In this document: positions 28,297 to 36,536 of the stretch, in pieces | Position numbering within the stretch: position 1 is the stretch's first letter | How the letters are laid out: each line of letters opens with the position of its first letter | Assembly (NCBI GenBank): GCA_964409775.1 | Contig: CAYPEI010000017.1 | Coordinates: 19,224-83,223 of the forward strand | Source of the DNA: JAHBXL01 sp964409775 | GTDB taxonomy: Bacteria; Planctomycetota; Phycisphaerae; Phycisphaerales; UBA1924 | Direction of reading: 5' to 3' | Length of the DNA stretch: 64,000 bases | Position numbers and translations under genes: made by a program | Notes under the pieces: model-generated | The model's input: the letters and a program-made list of their open reading frames with translations, nothing else | What the model was told of the DNA's origin: nothing | The model's database searches: none

Positions 28297-29330
28297 GCCG
28301 GCTCCGGGATATGACGGGCGACGTGCTCGACCTCGGCCAGTCGCTTCACGATCGCCTCGTTCAGATGCCCGGTAAGGTAGGCGCGGCTGTTGCGGATCGC
28401 CGCGGTGATCGTCCGCGCCTCGCTCGAGCCGTGCGCGATGACGCACACGCCGTTGACCCCCAGCAGCGGCGCGCCGCCGTACTCGTGGTAGTCGTTCTTG
28501 CGGTAGATCTCTTTGAAGATCGGCTCGATCTGCATGCCCAGGTCCGGGGCGAGCGTGAAGATCTCGTGCGCGATCGCGCGGAACAGGCTCTTGGCAAGGC
28601 CCTCGGCGAGTTTGAGCACGGTGTTGCCGGTGAAGCCGTCGGTCGTCACGACATCGACGCCGCCCTCGAACAGGTCGCGGGCCTCGACATACCCGATGTA
28701 GTTCAGGTTCGGCGTCTTCTTGAGCAGTTCGTGCGTCTGGTTGATCAGTTCCGTGCCCTTGCCCTCTTCCGAGCCGATGTTCATCAGGCCCACCCGCGGG
28801 CTGGCGATCCCCAGCACCGTGCGGGCGAAGGTCTCGGACATCAGGGCATATTGCCACAGGTGCGTCGGCCGCGGCTCGGGATTGGCTCCCGCGTCCGACA
28901 GCACGACGGGCGTGGCGCCGAAGGATGGGAACGTCACGGCGATGCCGGGCCGATGCACGCCCGGCAGCCTCCGCATGTGCATTGTTGCGCCGGAGACGCA
29001 CGCGCCGGTATTGCCGGCCGAGAGCACCGCATCGCACCGTCGCTCGGCCTTGACCGAGCCCAGTTGCATCATGCGGACAATCGATGAGTCGCGTTTGGCA
29101 CGGACCGCCTCGACGGGCGACTCGTGCATGCCGATGACCTCGGTGGTCCAGTGGAACTCAAGCCGCGGATCGCTCACCCGCTGCTCGGCCAGGATCTCCT
29201 CGATGTCACGCTGACTGCCGACGAGTACGAGTTGGTCGTCAGGCTGGAGATGCTTGAGGGCGCCGATGCAGCCGCGGATGATCGCATCGGGCGCGTGATC
29301 GCCCCCCATGACATCCACGGCGATTCGCAT
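28293..29330 (-). CDS. plsX: Phosphate acyltransferase PlsX
   Basis: 345 aa beginning with the canonical MRIAVDVMGGDHAPDAIIRG. VLSAGNTGACVSGATM, LSDAGANPEPRPTHLWQYA, GLMNIGSEEGKGTELI and VVTTDGFTGNTVLKLAEG are the standard PlsX segments. The enzyme makes acyl-phosphate from acyl-ACP, the first committed step to phosphatidic acid with PlsY and PlsC. The start is 4 bases after rpmF and the stop overlaps fabH, consistent with one transcript. Confidence 0.96.
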   Translation of the reverse strand: MRIAVDVMGGDHAPDAIIRGCIGALKHLQPDDQLVLVGSQRDIEEILAEQRVSDPRLEFHWTTEVIGMHESPVEAVRAKRDSSIVRMMQLGSVKAERRCDAVLSAGNTGACVSGATMHMRRLPGVHRPGIAVTFPSFGATPVVLSDAGANPEPRPTHLWQYALMSETFARTVLGIASPRVGLMNIGSEEGKGTELINQTHELLKKTPNLNYIGYVEARDLFEGGVDVVTTDGFTGNTVLKLAEGLAKSLFRAIAHEIFTLAPDLGMQIEPIFKEIYRKNDYHEYGGAPLLGVNGVCVIAHGSSEARTITAAIRNSRAYLTGHLNEAIVKRLAEVEHVARHIPEPA

Positions 29331-29334
29331 CGGT

Positions 29335-29535
29335 TCAGTCCTTGGCTTCGCCGATGCCCAGTTTGGGGACGCTGATCTTCAGGCCCGGACGCACATAGCC
29401 GGATTCCTTGCAGACGCGGTGGTGCATCTTGGGCATGCCCGAGAGCGGGCAGGTCGTGGGGCTCACCGGCGTCATCGCGTGGTGCGAGCGGCGACGACGG
29501 GTGCGGCCATGGCTTTGCCGAAATGGAGGAAGCAT
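29335..29535 (-). CDS. rpmF: 50S ribosomal protein L32
   Basis: 66 aa from an ATG with GAAGGG about 7 bases upstream. The N-terminus MLPPFRQSHGRTRRRRSHHAMTP has the basic region and the RRSHxxxTP element of L32. The zinc ribbon is degenerate: TTCPLSG and HRVCKESGY each keep only one of the two cysteines, so this looks like a zinc-free form. The C-terminus is slightly extended. L32 is a small protein near the exit side of the 50S subunit. Position directly before plsX-fabH supports the call. Confidence 0.9.
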   Translation of the reverse strand: MLPPFRQSHGRTRRRRSHHAMTPVSPTTCPLSGMPKMHHRVCKESGYVRPGLKISVPKLGIGEAKD

Positions 29536-29818
29536 TGTCGTACCCTTCTGTGCGGGCCCGATCGGCGGCCCATACTGAACCCTACCGATCGCCCGGTCGT
29601 GGACGCAGACAGTAGTCAGGGAACTGTCCGCCGTCAATTCCCGTGCACTTCCGGCTCTGCTGCGGGCCGGCTGGTCGGTCCCGTTCGCCCCACGGCTCGC
29701 GGTTCGCGGCGTGCGGTCCTGGGCCTCCGGCGGTTTGCTCACTCCCGCGCCCGCGGCCGCTAGACCACGGGGGCGGCGTTTGCGTATCATGACGCCCTCG
29801 CCGCGAATGCGGCCGATC

Positions 29819-29891
<73 letters not shown>

Positions 29892-29900
29892 CTTCATCGA

Positions 29901-29926
29901 AAGCCTCGGGTAACCGGGGCTTTTTT
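29901..29926 (+). terminator. Rho-independent terminator of tRNA-Lys
   Basis: A 9-bp stem AAGCCTCGG/CCGGGGCTT (one T-G pair) with a 4-base loop is followed by a run of T. It begins 10 bases after the tRNA. Confidence 0.9.
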
Positions 29927-30185
29927 CATTGATCCGACATGACGAAGTTCGGACTCCAACGACGCGAGATTTCGGGTTTTGGCCGCGATTGGCTTGCCGC
30001 CCGTTGAACAGCAAGAGTCGGAAATCGGCTCCACAGCGTCTTCCGCGACCATGCATGGGACGGCCGAGACTGAGGCCCGAGATGACCGCGCGTGAAGCAG
30101 CATCGTGCTTGCGTCCTGCACGCAGGTCCTGCTCCCGGAATCGCCCTCGGCTTATGCGCGTCCGGTCAGAGCATCGTGTGCAGGT

Positions 30186-33100
30186 TCAGCAGCCGGCAAA
30201 CCACAACGAGAGGAACGCGAAGATGTCGTTGACCGCGATCTGGCCGTCGCCGTTGACGTCGGCGCTCGGGTCGTTGGCGAACCACGCCGACAGAAACGCG
30301 AAGACATCGGGCACGTTGTTCACGCCGTCGTTGTTGAAGTCCGCCGCGCAGCCGAGTCGCACGATGTTCGTCATCACGCTCCCGCACGCATTGGTCACCA
30401 CACACGTGTATGCACCGTTGTCGGCTGACGTTGCGCCGGTGAGGGTCATCACGCCCGTCTGCACTCCCGACCACGTTCCGCCGCCCGCGGCCGGGCCGTT
30501 CGCGAGGTTGACTCCGTTCTTCTTCCATTGAAATGCGAGGCTCGGATACCCCGCTGCGTAGGACCTGAACTCCACAACATTGCCCGGCGCCTGCACCACC
30601 GCCGCGGCGGGCTTGTCCAGCACGACCCTGTCGAGATAGCGACGCTCCCACGTCTTCCAGTTCACCTGGGATGGGCCGGAGATTTCGAGCCCGGGGGCCA
30701 CCATCGTCCGCCGCCGCCGGTCGAACGACATGCCATTCCAGGAGACCGGCGTCCAGTTGTTTGCCGGAGAAATCCCGGCGCCCGCCGGGTTGCGCGGCGG
30801 CCCGTCAGGGAGAATCGTTGACCACGGTGATGCAGCCGGGATGCTCGGCACCACCGCCGGAACCGTGGCGGGCCAGCCGTGAGTTGCGGTGTACCAGGAA
30901 GCCCCGTCCCAATACCCACCCATAGTCGCGACCTGCGAGCGCACCGGGTCGTAGACGAACTGGGTCCAGTAGTTGAACCTGGTCGGTGTACCGGCGACCT
31001 GGTTCCAGGTGGTTCCGTTGAGATACCACATCGTCGGGTTTACGAACTGGTTGGGGTTGGTGTACCACAGCACTGCGCCGCGGGCTTCGTCGAACCACAG
31101 TCGGGATTCGGACACGCCGAACTGCACCTGCGGCTGCATGGGAATGGGCCCGGTCATCACGTTCGTCGCCGGGTTGTATAGGAGCATCTCGCCGTTGTTC
31201 GTGGCGCCGATCCCCCGCACGATCACGATCCGGTGGTTCGCACGGTCGAACGCGGCATACGTCCGCGATGTGTCGCCGTTGACCGGCCCGTAGTACGGCC
31301 GGGTCCACGATGTTCCGTCCCACGTGCAGATGGCGAGCGGATGGGTCCACGCAAAAGTGGCGATCAGGTACACCTTGTGGTCATCAGGGTTGTAGACGAT
31401 CGCCGATGCCGCGGGATTGGGCGGGAAGGTGTTGTCGAACAGCGGCTGCCCTGCATTCATCACTACGCCCGGATAGCCGTTCTGCCGCACCGTCCACGCG
31501 TACCCGTCGTACTCCCAAAGCGAGTTGGTGTTCGCTCCGGTCTGTGTCACGCCGCCATACATCACCATTGTGCCCCGCGACTCGTCGTATGCGCTCATCC
31601 AGTATGCGGTGCTGCCGGTGCTCAGGATCGCCGGCGCGGCGTTCATCGGCGCGACTTGCCACGTCGGCGTGGTCAGCAGCAGCGATGCCGCGGCCGACTC
31701 TCGCGTCTCGCACGCATCCGTCACCAGGCACGAGTAGTACCCTTCATCCTCGTAGCGGCAGCCGCTGATGGTGAGAGTGGACGCGGTGGCGCCGGAGATT
31801 CGTCCGTCGTTTGCGAGTGGTGTGCCGTTGCGCATCCACTGGTATGACTGGATGCACGTGCCGCGGGCCTGCACGCTGAATGTCGCCGGTGCGCAGGGGG
31901 CCACCGACTGCGGGCCGGGTTGCCCATCGATCGTCACGCCGATCTCGATGCGGTGAGTCGATTCAACCGCTCCGGGGCAGGCATTGCCGGTCACGAGAAT
32001 CCGATAGTCCCCGGACTGAGAGCGCTGCAGGTTCGAAAGGCTGAAGAGGCCCCCGGGAGCGACCGCCTGCAGATCGTTCCAAACTCCCGCCGTGAGTTTC
32101 TGCAGCCGCAGGGTCAGCGGCGGCCCGGCGAGTGAGGCCGCGGACAGTGTCGGGGGAATGATCACAATGTTCGACCCCGGGCACGTCGAGCAGCCGGGCC
32201 AGAACGCGGGCGCAGCAAACGTGATCGGCGGATCCACCCGCAGCGTCGTCTCGGGCCCGGCATAGGCGCCGCACGCGTTGTACAGCGTGGCGTGATACGT
32301 TCCCGCGCTCGCTGCGGTCGCAGGTCCAACGCTGAGCAACTGCCCCGTTTCGCCCGGGATCTGCAGCGAGTCCTTGAACCATCGGATCTCCACGTTGCCG
32401 ACGGGCGCAACCGCCAGGAGCGCCGTCTCACCCTCGCACACAGCGAGCGACCCGGATGTGGCCGAGGCGATGCCCGGACTCGAGCGTGTTTGTTCCCAGG
32501 TTTCCCGGTAGTACGACGGCGGTCCGCCGCCCACGCCGTAGGACCGACTCCCGCCATACATCACCAGCGTGTCGCGGTTGAGGTCATACGCCGCGGCCAT
32601 GCCCCACCGTTCCGTGTTCGGGGGCAGGTCGTCGCTTTGATCGACCCGATCCCAGTCGGCGATGTCGTAGTTCCACACATCGACCCGCCTGGAATAGACC
32701 GCGCTCGGCGGATTCTCGATGAGCCCGCCGCACCGGAGCACCCGTGCGCGGAATGGGTCATACGTGCAGGCCGCCCCGGTCACGACAGACTGCCCCGGCG
32801 TGGCGATCGCGATGCGCTGCCACGATCCATCCGCCGCGGTCGCGCCGGGCGTGTAGTACCACATGTCTTCCTGGAAATCGTTGTCGTACCCGATCAGCAG
32901 CGCGATGCGCCGGATGGGGTCGAACACGAACCCCGCGAACCGCGTGTGTTCGGTAACCGGCCCCTGCTCCCATGCGGTCCCGGTCCATTCCCAGATGCGG
33001 TACCGCTCATCGGGATAGTTGCCTTGTCGCTGCAGAAAAATGGCTCGCCCCCGAATCGGATCAAAGACCGCCGCAATGATCAGCGACGGTGTCGGCGTAA

Positions 33101-33569
33101 CGCCCGACCAGGAGAGTTGCTGCCAGGCGGAGCCGTTGTAGGCGTACATCGCCGTTGTCTCTTCTCCGAATGACCAGGAGCCCAGCGAGGCGCTGTACGT
33201 CCCTGGCGCGCCGCCGAACAACAGACCATGGCCGCGCGTCGAGTCCCACACCCACACACCGCTGTGACCCTCGCCGGGCGGCCGCGTGCCGCCGTTGGGA
33301 AGCCGGGTCCAGGTGGTTCCGTTGTATGAGACGACATGCGCCCCCGCCCGATCGTCCGGGCATCCCACAAACACCATGATCCTGCCCCCGGCCGGATCCC
33401 ATTGCATGTCCACAAATGAGTTGGTGGGAGCGGTCCCGGCGATCGCGGCGGTCACGTTGGAGGTGGTTACGCACGGCTGGGCCACCGCGCCAGTCGCAAT
33501 CAAGGAAGCGAGCGCAGCGCTCACAATCGCGAGCCAACTGCGTTTCTGTCCGCACGAGTTCCCGATCAT
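30186..33569 (-). CDS. Large secreted Kelch/Ig-like protein with GC-type dockerin anchor
   Basis: 1127 aa preceded by a strong GGGAGG site. A signal peptide (WLAIVSAALASLIATGAVAQ) is followed by two blocks of Kelch-like strand repeats, each with YNGTTWTRL or WEYDGYAW-type motifs and MVMYGG (about residues 50-370 and 640-980). Between and after them are Ig-like domains with YHATLYNACG, YYSCLVTDAC and YTCVVTNACG. The last 55 residues are two dockerin-type calcium repeats (DFNNDGVNNVPDVFAFLSAW and DVNGDGQIAVNDIFAFLS) ending FAGC, the GC-type dockerin described in planctomycetes. It is likely a surface or secreted recognition protein; ligand unknown. Confidence 0.88.
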   Translation of the reverse strand: MIGNSCGQKRSWLAIVSAALASLIATGAVAQPCVTTSNVTAAIAGTAPTNSFVDMQWDPAGGRIMVFVGCPDDRAGAHVVSYNGTTWTRLPNGGTRPPGEGHSGVWVWDSTRGHGLLFGGAPGTYSASLGSWSFGEETTAMYAYNGSAWQQLSWSGVTPTPSLIIAAVFDPIRGRAIFLQRQGNYPDERYRIWEWTGTAWEQGPVTEHTRFAGFVFDPIRRIALLIGYDNDFQEDMWYYTPGATAADGSWQRIAIATPGQSVVTGAACTYDPFRARVLRCGGLIENPPSAVYSRRVDVWNYDIADWDRVDQSDDLPPNTERWGMAAAYDLNRDTLVMYGGSRSYGVGGGPPSYYRETWEQTRSSPGIASATSGSLAVCEGETALLAVAPVGNVEIRWFKDSLQIPGETGQLLSVGPATAASAGTYHATLYNACGAYAGPETTLRVDPPITFAAPAFWPGCSTCPGSNIVIIPPTLSAASLAGPPLTLRLQKLTAGVWNDLQAVAPGGLFSLSNLQRSQSGDYRILVTGNACPGAVESTHRIEIGVTIDGQPGPQSVAPCAPATFSVQARGTCIQSYQWMRNGTPLANDGRISGATASTLTISGCRYEDEGYYSCLVTDACETRESAAASLLLTTPTWQVAPMNAAPAILSTGSTAYWMSAYDESRGTMVMYGGVTQTGANTNSLWEYDGYAWTVRQNGYPGVVMNAGQPLFDNTFPPNPAASAIVYNPDDHKVYLIATFAWTHPLAICTWDGTSWTRPYYGPVNGDTSRTYAAFDRANHRIVIVRGIGATNNGEMLLYNPATNVMTGPIPMQPQVQFGVSESRLWFDEARGAVLWYTNPNQFVNPTMWYLNGTTWNQVAGTPTRFNYWTQFVYDPVRSQVATMGGYWDGASWYTATHGWPATVPAVVPSIPAASPWSTILPDGPPRNPAGAGISPANNWTPVSWNGMSFDRRRRTMVAPGLEISGPSQVNWKTWERRYLDRVVLDKPAAAVVQAPGNVVEFRSYAAGYPSLAFQWKKNGVNLANGPAAGGGTWSGVQTGVMTLTGATSADNGAYTCVVTNACGSVMTNIVRLGCAADFNNDGVNNVPDVFAFLSAWFANDPSADVNGDGQIAVNDIFAFLSLWFAGC

Positions 33570-34085
33570 GGACGACCTCCCTTTCGAAGTCGCCGCCCCA
33601 TCCCAGCCTACCTCTCATAAGGGCGCCCAACAAGTCCATTTCCAGTCTGCACGAAGCGATCCATGGACCGCTCAAGGGTCGGGTTGAGGACTTGAAGCGG
33701 ATGAGGGTCAACTCCGTCGCCGCTCGCGACACAGCATCGCCCCGACTACGAGCGTAAGTATTGGAGTGACAGTTCTTTGCATTCTTGTCACAAACGCTGG
33801 AGCCGGACGCCCTTGCGAGCGGGTCGCATCATTGAATCTGAAAAGATGTCACCTTGAAGGCGCTCCCGGCGAGAACCAACACGTCCGCGAGCATGCAGCC
33901 CGGCCTGCCCGGAGCGCGTTGAAGTACCGCCACGCTCCGTTCACATCCGAATCACCCCGGCCGGCAATCTCTCGCGACGTGATGGCATCAGAAGCGGCGA
34001 CGGGCTGCGCGGATTCGATGGCGGCCGCAGGACCGCCGATCGATTGACGTGCAATCGGCTTCTTTCAGTACATCACGCGCATGAA
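33570..34085. other. Gene-free intergenic region
   Basis: About 515 bases without a supported gene. It holds the upstream region of the dockerin gene on the minus strand. An inverted repeat TGACA...TGTCA at 33767-33790 lies next to a minus-strand TACGCT (33751-33756) that could be a -10 about 175 bases before the ATG. A short plus-strand frame at 33766-34047 has no recognisable content and is not annotated. Confidence 0.4.
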
Positions 34086-34130
34086 AAGCCGCGGCCGACT
34101 CTGTCTCTGAGCATGAGCGGGCCGCGGCTT
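34086..34130 (-). terminator. Hairpin terminator of the sorting-signal protein gene
   Basis: An 11-bp perfect stem AAGCCGCGGCC/GGCCGCGGCTT encloses a 23-base loop, 25 bases downstream of the minus-strand stop at 34155. On that strand it ends in CTTTTC, a short T-run. Confidence 0.65.
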
Positions 34131-34154
34131 GCCTCTTGGCGATCCTCGCTGCGT

Positions 34155-34904
34155 CTACCTTCTGCGACGGCGCATCGCCGCGAGTCCGGCGAAGCCCAGC
34201 AACCCGGCTGCACCGGGAGAAGGCACCCACATCTCGATGTTGTCGACCGCGAACGGCTGCGGAACCGAGAAGATGCCCCACACGTTCACGCGGCCGATGG
34301 GAACGGGCGACCAGACGCCGAAGAAGTTCTTCGACGGCTCCACGGGCGTCGCACCGTTCATCACGTATGAGCCCAGCACGTTGTCGAACTGGTCGTACAC
34401 GCAGAAAATGAACCCGCCGTGGCCGTTGTTGAAGTTCTGGAACGTCGAGACGTCCAGCCCCACACCGGTCTTGTCGTGGGTGGTGAAGATCAGGTCGATG
34501 CTCGAGAAGAGTTGATAGAGGAACTCGTCCGTGCCGACCTTGATGCTGTTGGAGCCGATGAAGCCGGCCCCGTTGACCCACAGCGCGTTGGCGTTGTTTG
34601 ACGGATTCGGCGTCGGCGGGCACGGCCCGGGCGTGATGTTCGTCTGGATGATCAGGTTGGTCGCGTTGATGCCCTGGTCAAACATCGGCTGGGGCACGCC
34701 GTGCTGGAGCGGATTGGGGAACGCCGTCTTGGAGTTCTCGGGAGCGGTCGACTCTTCGAAGTCCTCGATGCCCTTGAGGAACTTCCCGTCCAACTGGTTG
34801 AACAGCGCAAACTGCTGGTGGTTATCAAAGAATGTACAGACGTCCGCCAACGCGGGCGAGCCCGCGAGCGTCGCCACGACGAACGCACAGCGCAAATACC
34901 TCAT
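34155..34904 (-). CDS. Secreted protein with PEP-CTERM-like sorting signal
   Basis: 249 aa with a GAGAGAGGAA ribosome site. An N-terminal signal peptide (YLRCAFVVATLAGSPALA) precedes a body of about 200 residues rich in Asn, Phe and Gly with strands such as GVGLDVSTFQNF and RVNVWGIFSVPQPFAVDNIEMW, reminiscent of a beta-sandwich. The C-terminus is VPSPGAAGLLGFAGLAAM followed by five Arg: motif, hydrophobic helix, basic end. This is the tripartite PEP-CTERM-type signal, processed by an exosortase, which is not in this window. The body has no recognised function. Confidence 0.75.
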   Translation of the reverse strand: MRYLRCAFVVATLAGSPALADVCTFFDNHQQFALFNQLDGKFLKGIEDFEESTAPENSKTAFPNPLQHGVPQPMFDQGINATNLIIQTNITPGPCPPTPNPSNNANALWVNGAGFIGSNSIKVGTDEFLYQLFSSIDLIFTTHDKTGVGLDVSTFQNFNNGHGGFIFCVYDQFDNVLGSYVMNGATPVEPSKNFFGVWSPVPIGRVNVWGIFSVPQPFAVDNIEMWVPSPGAAGLLGFAGLAAMRRRRR

Positions 34905-35113
34905 GGTTCCTCTCTCTCCGTTGTTTGGGAGCGTCGCCCTTTCGGGCCACGCCCCGGTGTCTCCTCACTTCTACGTATACCACACAAACGGCTGCTTGCA
35001 CAAGGCTCCGGGGCGCAATCGGCGCATGGAGCCGCCAAACCGGCGTGTTTTTGCACGTCGTTCGTATGGCGGAAGTCCGAAGACTCTGCGGCACCCGGGC
35101 CAATTCTCGCGAC

Positions 35114-36163
35114 TCAGGGCACGAAGGCCCGTGCGGCGAACCGCTCGCGATCGCGGGCGAAGTCGATTGGCGGATCCGGCAGTTTCAGGGCGCGCGGATC
35201 GTGTCCAAGTCCCTTGCTGATCTCGCGCTCGAGGCGACCGGGGCGGCACAGTTCCTGGGTGTTCGTCGAGGCCAGGATGACGCCGCGGGGCGCGAGCAGT
35301 GCCGCGGCCTCGCGCACCAGTCGGCCATAGTCCTCGACCGCGCTCCACGGCCGGATTCCCTTCTTCTTGGACCCGGCCGCGAAACTCGGCGGATCCAGAA
35401 TGATGAGGTCGTACGCGAGCCCCTTGCGACGCGCATAGTTGAAGAACTCGAATGTGTCCATTCGCGCGAAGCGATGCTCCCCGCTCGCCGGATCGAGCCC
35501 GTTGAGCGTGAAGTTCCGCTTGCCCCAGTCGAGGTATCTCGGCGAGACATCGACGCTGGTCGTCAGCGCGCCCGCTGTCGCCGCCGCCACCGAGAACGCA
35601 CAGGTGTAGGCGAAGGTGTTCAGGATGCGGGGCGCCTGCCCGGAGGCTCGCGCTCGATCGAAGCACCACTGATGAACCCAGCCGCGATTCTCGCGCTGGT
35701 CAAGAAAGAGGCCCGTGGACAGCCCGTCGTACAAACGGACTTCCAACTTCCAGGACAGTTCCGCGACGGCGATCGCCTCGGGCAGGGGCTCTCCCGCGGC
35801 GGGAACGGGGTCCGTGACGATGGGGGGCAGTTCTCCGCCGAGGCGGGAGCGGTCTCTGGCGAACGGCTTGAGGTACACGGCTCGGACACCCAGTGGCGAA
35901 AGTGCCCGCAGGGCGGTCGCCGCGGCGGAGGACGGATCAAAGCCCCGCGGCGGTCGTCCCTCGTAGACGATGAGCGTCGCCCCTTGGGCGTACACGTCAA
36001 CGAAGACGCCATCGAGACCATCCGAAACACCGGAAAAGGCGCGAAAAGCCTGGGACCGGCGAGATTCGATCAGCGGCTTGCGACGGGCAATTGCAGCCTC
36101 CAGCAGGTCGACAAACGACGTGCGGGGTGCTTCGGCTGGGGGTCGTCTGAGCGGGGGGGGCAT
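35114..36163 (-). CDS. Class I SAM-dependent rRNA methyltransferase (RlmI-like)
   Basis: 349 aa. An N-terminal PUA-like/EEHEE region (FSGVSDGLDGVFVDVYAQGATLIVYEG) precedes the Rossmann methyltransferase domain with GLFLDQRENR, ILNTFAYTCAFSVAAA (SAM loop), SVDVSPRYLDWGKRNF and YDLIILDPPSFA, the catalytic motif. Close relatives methylate a cytosine of 23S rRNA at C5; the exact site here is unknown. The start at MPPPLRRPP is chosen over a frame open to 36358 because the extra residues are uncharacteristic. A run of eight C directly follows the ATG, and TACCCT lies 11 bases upstream. Confidence 0.85.
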   Translation of the reverse strand: MPPPLRRPPAEAPRTSFVDLLEAAIARRKPLIESRRSQAFRAFSGVSDGLDGVFVDVYAQGATLIVYEGRPPRGFDPSSAAATALRALSPLGVRAVYLKPFARDRSRLGGELPPIVTDPVPAAGEPLPEAIAVAELSWKLEVRLYDGLSTGLFLDQRENRGWVHQWCFDRARASGQAPRILNTFAYTCAFSVAAATAGALTTSVDVSPRYLDWGKRNFTLNGLDPASGEHRFARMDTFEFFNYARRKGLAYDLIILDPPSFAAGSKKKGIRPWSAVEDYGRLVREAAALLAPRGVILASTNTQELCRPGRLEREISKGLGHDPRALKLPDPPIDFARDRERFAARAFVP

Positions 36164-36536
36164 GGTGCGAGCCAAGGGTAGTGGCCGCGGCGGGGTGCGC
36201 GACGATCGATCCGGACAGACCTCGATCCACGAGCGCCCAGGTGTCGGGAATGCGGTCTGTCTGCCCCGGAAGGACGGATGGGCATGATCAGCCGCGGAAG
36301 TGGCCCCCAAACGGAACCCCTCGGAGAATTGATGCATATGGATGGATTGCGAGGCCACGGCCCATCATTCGGCCGGATCGGCTAAACTATCCGTTTCCTG
36401 TCGCTGTTCGGGCAGGAAGCCGTGTTCGTGCGTTTCAGATGCTCCCAGCATGTCCCCGGGGTTGGGAGCCGTGGTGTTTGCGTCTGCTTCGGGTCGGTCA
36501 GAACTCAGCCCTGTGCCTCGAACCCTCTTCGCACCC
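36164..36536. other. Divergent intergenic region
   Basis: About 370 bases between the methyltransferase and the GspE-like gene, without a supported gene. TAAACT at 36383-36388 is a weak plus-strand -10 candidate. Open frames crossing the region extend neighbouring genes but carry no family-like sequence. Confidence 0.35.

Noticed and set aside
28297..29037. N-terminal extension of about 247 residues to FabH
   Set aside because: It is an alternate frame within plsX, Arg-rich and without family similarity. FabH starts cleanly at 28296.
29511..29543. Plus-strand frame reading MALPKWRKH opposite the rpmF start, resembling an L32 N-terminus
   Set aside because: It runs into unrelated low-information sequence, while the minus strand gives a full L32 directly before plsX. 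Coincidental complement.
33766..34047. Possible small gene of 93 codons
   Set aside because: No ribosome site, domain or convincing codon pattern; lies in an intergenic promoter region.
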